Positions 62,351 to 64,000 of a DNA stretch of 64,000 nt are shown in pieces; positions within the stretch are counted from its first letter, which is position 1; the number at the start of each line of letters is the position of its first letter. The notes beneath the pieces were generated by a model. It did not search any database. It saw only the letters and a program-made list of their open reading frames with translations, and was not told the DNA's origin. The translations under genes were made by a program, and so were the position numbers. Origin of the DNA: Thermanaerovibrio velox DSM 12556 (GTDB taxonomy: Bacteria; Synergistota; Synergistia; Synergistales; Synergistaceae); contig NZ_CM001377.1 in assembly GCF_000237825.1 (NCBI RefSeq), positions 1 to 64,000 on the forward strand. Reading direction: 5' to 3'.

Positions 62351-63496
62351 GTGGCTGACCCCAAAAGGATATACCTCTCCCCCCCGCACATGACCGGGGA
62401 GGAGATGGCTTACGTGGAGGAGGCGTTTAAGACCAACTGGGTGGCCCCCCTAGGGCCCCACGTGGAGGCCTTCGAACGGGAGGTGGCTGATAAGGTGGGG
62501 GTAAAGCACGCCCTGGCGCTCTCTTCCGGCACCGCGGGGATCCACCTGGGGCTTAAGTTCCTCGGGGTGGGATCTGGGGATCTGGTCTTGTGCTCCTCCC
62601 TCACCTTTGCTGCTACCGCCAACCCCATAGTCTACCTTGGGGCCACCCCGGTTTTCATCGACTCCGACCCGGATACCTGGAACATCTCCATCCCAGCCCT
62701 TGCTAGGGCGGTATCCTGGTGCTTGAGCAGCGGCATAAGGCCAAAGGCGGTCATAGCGGTGGATCTATACGGGCAGAGCGCAGACTACGATGAGATACTG
62801 AGGATATGCGGGAAGCACGGGATCTACGTGCTGGAGGACGCGGCGGAGGCTCTGGGAGCCAACTACAAGGGCAGGATGTGCGGCTCCCTGGGTAATCTTG
62901 GGGTGCTGTCCTTCAACGGCAACAAGATAATCACCACCGGCGGCGGAGGCATGCTGCTGTCCGATGATGAAGAAGCCATAGAGACCGCCCGGTTCTGGTC
63001 CACCCAGGCTAGGGATAAGGCCCCTTGGTACCAGCATAGCCAGGTGGGGTACAACTACAGGATGAGCAACGTGCTGGCTGGAATAGGCCGGGCCCAGCTT
63101 AAGGCTTTAGATGACCGGGTGGCCGCAAGACGGAGGGTCTTTGAACGCTATAGGGACGGTCTTTCTGGTTTGGAAGGCATATCCTTCATGCCCGAGGCAC
63201 CCTATGGACGGAGCAACCGATGGCTCACGGTGATATTGATAGACCCCTCGTCCGGCCGCACCCCCCTTATGGTCATGGATGCACTGGCGGAGAAGGACAT
63301 AGAGACCAGGCCCCTTTGGAAACCCATGCACCTGCAGCCGGTCTTCGAGGGCTGCCGCTACTTCCCCCACGAGGACGGTTTCAGCGTATCGGATCATTTG
63401 TTCCAGGTGGGGCTCTGCCTACCCTCCGGATCCAGCCTCACTGAGGAAGACCAGGAAAGGGTCATAAGCGCAGTGAAAGAGATCTGGATGGGCTGA
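62351..63496 (+). CDS. DegT/DnrJ/EryC1-family sugar aminotransferase (PglE/EpsN-like)
   Basis: PLP enzyme that aminates 4-keto-6-deoxy sugars. The 381-residue protein has the PglE/EpsN-type N terminus RIYLSPPHMTGEEMAYVEEAF followed by NWVAPLGP, FVDLYGQ-like VIAVDLYGQSADYD, the Asp in LEDAAEALGA and the PLP lysine in SFNGNKIITTGGGG. GTG 62351 follows gaggag. It resumes the GC-rich composition. It could supply the 4-amination needed in the nonulosonate route (no separate LegC is visible) or make a bacillosamine-type sugar. Confidence 0.9.
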   Translation: MADPKRIYLSPPHMTGEEMAYVEEAFKTNWVAPLGPHVEAFEREVADKVGVKHALALSSGTAGIHLGLKFLGVGSGDLVLCSSLTFAATANPIVYLGATPVFIDSDPDTWNISIPALARAVSWCLSSGIRPKAVIAVDLYGQSADYDEILRICGKHGIYVLEDAAEALGANYKGRMCGSLGNLGVLSFNGNKIITTGGGGMLLSDDEEAIETARFWSTQARDKAPWYQHSQVGYNYRMSNVLAGIGRAQLKALDDRVAARRRVFERYRDGLSGLEGISFMPEAPYGRSNRWLTVILIDPSSGRTPLMVMDALAEKDIETRPLWKPMHLQPVFEGCRYFPHEDGFSVSDHLFQVGLCLPSGSSLTEEDQERVISAVKEIWMG

Positions 63497-63501
63497 TCAT
63501 C

Positions 63502-64000
63502 GTGCCCCGCGAAATCCTGATCGTTACTACCGTGGCGTTAACCATAGAGTCATTCCTGATCCCCTACGCGGAGGAGCTTCGCCGCAGGGGATGGACCGTA
63601 TGCACCGCCGCCCAAGGGGCCATGAAATCCCCGACCATAAGAGATGCCTTTGACGCGGTCTTCGATGTGCCTTTCGCTAGGAACCCCCTGGCCATGCGCA
63701 ACCTAAGAGCGGGGTTCCTGATGCGGGGAATAACAAGATCCCGCAGTTTCTCTCTGATCCACGTACACACTCCGGTGGCCTCTTTCGTCACCAGGCTTGC
63801 GCTGGGCCCCATGAGGAACAGGGGTAGGGAGAAGGGCGTTAAGATCCTCTACACCGCCCATGGCTTCCACTTTCATCCCCATGGTAAGCCGGTGACCAAC
63901 TTCATTTTCGAAACCCTGGAGAGGGTGGGATCGCCGTTCACCGACGTCCTCTTCGTGATGAACCGTTATGACCTTGCCAGGGCTCGTGAGATGAGATTAG
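63502..64000 (+). CDS. Glycosyltransferase family 4, N-terminal part (runs off the window)
   Basis: Partial gene, 166 codons to the window edge, from GTG 63502. The acceptor-side domain of a GT-B transferase of the EpsD/PglA kind: REILIVTTVALTIESFLIPY, then IHVHTPVASFVTRLAL, ILYTAHGFHFHPHG and LFVMNRYDLARAREM. It begins six bases after the aminotransferase stop, an order seen in EpsN/Pgl-type loci. The donor-binding half is outside the window. Confidence 0.82.
   Translation, partial: MPREILIVTTVALTIESFLIPYAEELRRRGWTVCTAAQGAMKSPTIRDAFDAVFDVPFARNPLAMRNLRAGFLMRGITRSRSFSLIHVHTPVASFVTRLALGPMRNRGREKGVKILYTAHGFHFHPHGKPVTNFIFETLERVGSPFTDVLFVMNRYDLARAREMRL

Noticed and set aside
1-64000. CRISPR arrays, insertion sequences, prophage genes, rRNA and tRNA genes
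   Set aside because: No regularly spaced repeats, transposase or integrase genes, or structural RNA genes were found on reading both strands.

Overview
The window looks like the replication-origin end of a GC-rich anaerobe of the Synergistota, most like Thermanaerovibrio. This is an inference from gene content: superoxide reductase, amino-acid and peptide uptake, Aquifex-type aconitase with citrate lyase, AbgT and MinD/ORP-type genes, and frequent TTG and GTG starts. No 16S rRNA gene is present to confirm it.

Layout. 1-6844: a two-part oriC flanking dnaA, then dnaN, recF, mnmG and a DUF721 gene. 6947-8543: a nitronate monooxygenase-like gene (frameshifted) and superoxide reductase. 9090-16517: a Dpp/Opp peptide transporter with two tandem, mosaic-identical binding proteins. 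17446-24113: an adenosylcobalamin riboswitch with an intrinsic terminator directly ahead of aconitase, NADP-isocitrate dehydrogenase and citrate lyase CitD-CitE-CitF. 24225-29042: two MinD-type ATPases with ferredoxin modules, two NifX/ORP-like proteins, a DUF5320 protein, Mrp, a Fur-family regulator and a MOSC protein, with Fur-box-like operators at two promoters. 29388-37345: PepT-like peptidase, AbgT transporter, ornithine aminotransferase, a dicarboxylate/glutamate symporter and a Cache chemoreceptor. 37444-42009: an ABC importer whose operon includes a phosphodiesterase-superfamily enzyme. 42092-46371: an RND pump and its fusion protein behind a palindromic operator. 46554-50146: DUF3298 protein, HisD, a ribokinase-like kinase and a DsbA-like protein. 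50646-64000: a MurJ-like flippase followed by a legionaminic-acid-type nonulosonate cluster and glycan assembly genes, interrupted by a strongly AT-rich island (about 59380-62340).

How the parts fit. The cell appears to import peptides and amino acids, cleave and transaminate them, and feed 2-oxoglutarate-level intermediates into a branch (IDH, aconitase, citrate lyase) giving acetate and oxaloacetate. Placing that branch under cobalamin repression is the most interesting signal. A simple reading is a B12-independent bypass used when B12-dependent routes fail.

Five genes (nitronate monooxygenase, first binding protein, dppC, icd, neuB) each carry one single-base frame disruption, three of them in short G or C runs. 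Sequencing error is the leading explanation, but decay cannot be excluded from the sequence alone.
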